A stretch of DNA of 64,000 nucleotides from positions 1,815,047 through 1,879,046 of the forward strand of contig NZ_KV917376.1 of the NCBI RefSeq assembly GCF_002019695.1, written 5' to 3'. This document shows, one piece after another, positions 63,602-64,000 of the stretch; the first letter of the stretch is position 1, and each line of letters opens with the position of its first letter. Source of the DNA: Evansella clarkii. GTDB taxonomy: Bacteria; Bacillota; Bacilli; Bacillales; Salisediminibacteriaceae. The notes beneath the pieces are model-generated. The model saw only the letters and a list, made by a program, of their open reading frames with translations, had not been told where the DNA came from and searched no databases. Position numbers and translations under genes: made by a program.

Positions 63602-63704
63602 TAAAATAGATTTTAAGGTCGAATGATGGAAGGAGCTGAATAAATTAGCATAACTTACCTTAATACAACTTAATATATTGATAGCTTGAAAAGGAGTGAC
63701 GTGC

Positions 63705-64000
63705 TTGTCAAAGAAGATGATAAAACGGATTCTTATTTACTTTTTAATTTCATTAATTCTTCTCCCAGCCAATATGAGTGCTCTTGCAAGCGGGAGCGAA
63801 AACGATCAACAGGCATCCGTGGAAATAGAACCTATTAATCAGGAAGATCATTTAGAAGGTTATACTATTTCAATAAACTTGGATACACCTGTCGAAACTA
63901 TTAGTCTTTACGCAGTTGATAGTGAAACAGGAGAATCTGTAGGTCTAATTAATAAATGGGAGGAAATGCATGAAGAAGAAATTCAATTTAATTGGGATCT
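63705..64000 (+). CDS. Secreted protein, 3' end outside the window
   Basis: The frame from TTG 63705 (AAAGGAGTG six bases upstream) encodes a signal peptide, KKMIKRILIYFLISLILLPA to ALA, with likely cleavage before SGSEND. It then gives a mature part beginning with acidic, beta-rich sequence (TISINLDTPVETISLYAVDSE). ATG 63717 is an alternative start. It continues beyond 64000. I do not recognise the family; the position after the polymer cluster suggests a cell-surface protein. Confidence 0.6.
   Translation, partial: MSKKMIKRILIYFLISLILLPANMSALASGSENDQQASVEIEPINQEDHLEGYTISINLDTPVETISLYAVDSETGESVGLINKWEEMHEEEIQFNWD

Overview
The window is chromosomal DNA of a low-to-moderate GC, spore-forming Bacillaceae. 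The evidence is CotF-type coat proteins, strong AGGAGG ribosome binding sites, Bacillus-style OpuC, PBP3 and VanZ proteins, acid-rich secreted proteins, and a TupA-like gene of the kind known from alkaliphilic Bacillus. A haloalkaliphilic lifestyle is an inference from the acidic exported proteins, the osmolyte importer and the anionic-polymer locus.

Region 1 (1-15.7 kb) is a galactoside catabolic locus: a Gfo/Idh/MocA oxidoreductase, galK-galE-galT, a ROK repressor, a three-gene sugar ABC importer behind a clear promoter with two cre-like sites, a GH36 alpha-galactosidase, a GH42 beta-galactosidase and a LacI-type regulator. Imported galactosides would be hydrolysed and the galactose fed into the Leloir pathway. 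Region 2 (15.7-20.4 kb) is an OpuC-type osmoprotectant importer with a -24/-12 (sigma-54) promoter-like sequence and a 52-bp tandem array inside the operon. Region 3 (20.5-26.6 kb) has a glutamine-dependent asparagine synthetase, a second 52-bp array and a two-component system whose response regulator is a sigma-54 activator. Region 4 (26.8-31.4 kb, minus strand) encodes DeoR regulator, four-carbon acid sugar kinase, PdxA2-like dehydrogenase and GntP permease, the gene set expected for D-threonate catabolism.

Region 5 (31.5-38.3 kb) holds two coat proteins, a peroxiredoxin with an in-frame TGA exactly at the catalytic cysteine followed by a hairpin (probable selenoprotein), small zinc-ribbon proteins, a third 52-bp array, VanZ, an SGNH-like protein and a class B penicillin-binding lipoprotein. 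Region 6 (38.5-45 kb) has a secreted subtilase and a convergent cell-wall amidase, each carrying six copies of the same type of peptidoglycan-binding-like repeat, with a decayed IS3-family element between them.

Region 7 (45.3-63.5 kb) is a long plus-strand cluster for a cell-surface polymer: two GT4 and two GT2 glycosyltransferases, an ABC-2 exporter whose ATPase is a tandem fusion of two cassettes, a TupA-like ATP-grasp protein, four paralogous CphA-like ATP-grasp ligases each fused to an acylphosphatase domain, an Asp/Glu racemase-family protein and a fifth shorter ATP-grasp ligase. It ends at a strong terminator. My reading is a teichuronopeptide-like glycan plus amino-acid polymer pathway; this cluster, the selenoprotein candidate and the 52-bp array family are the most novel parts of the window. 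A secreted protein gene begins at 63705 and runs off the end.
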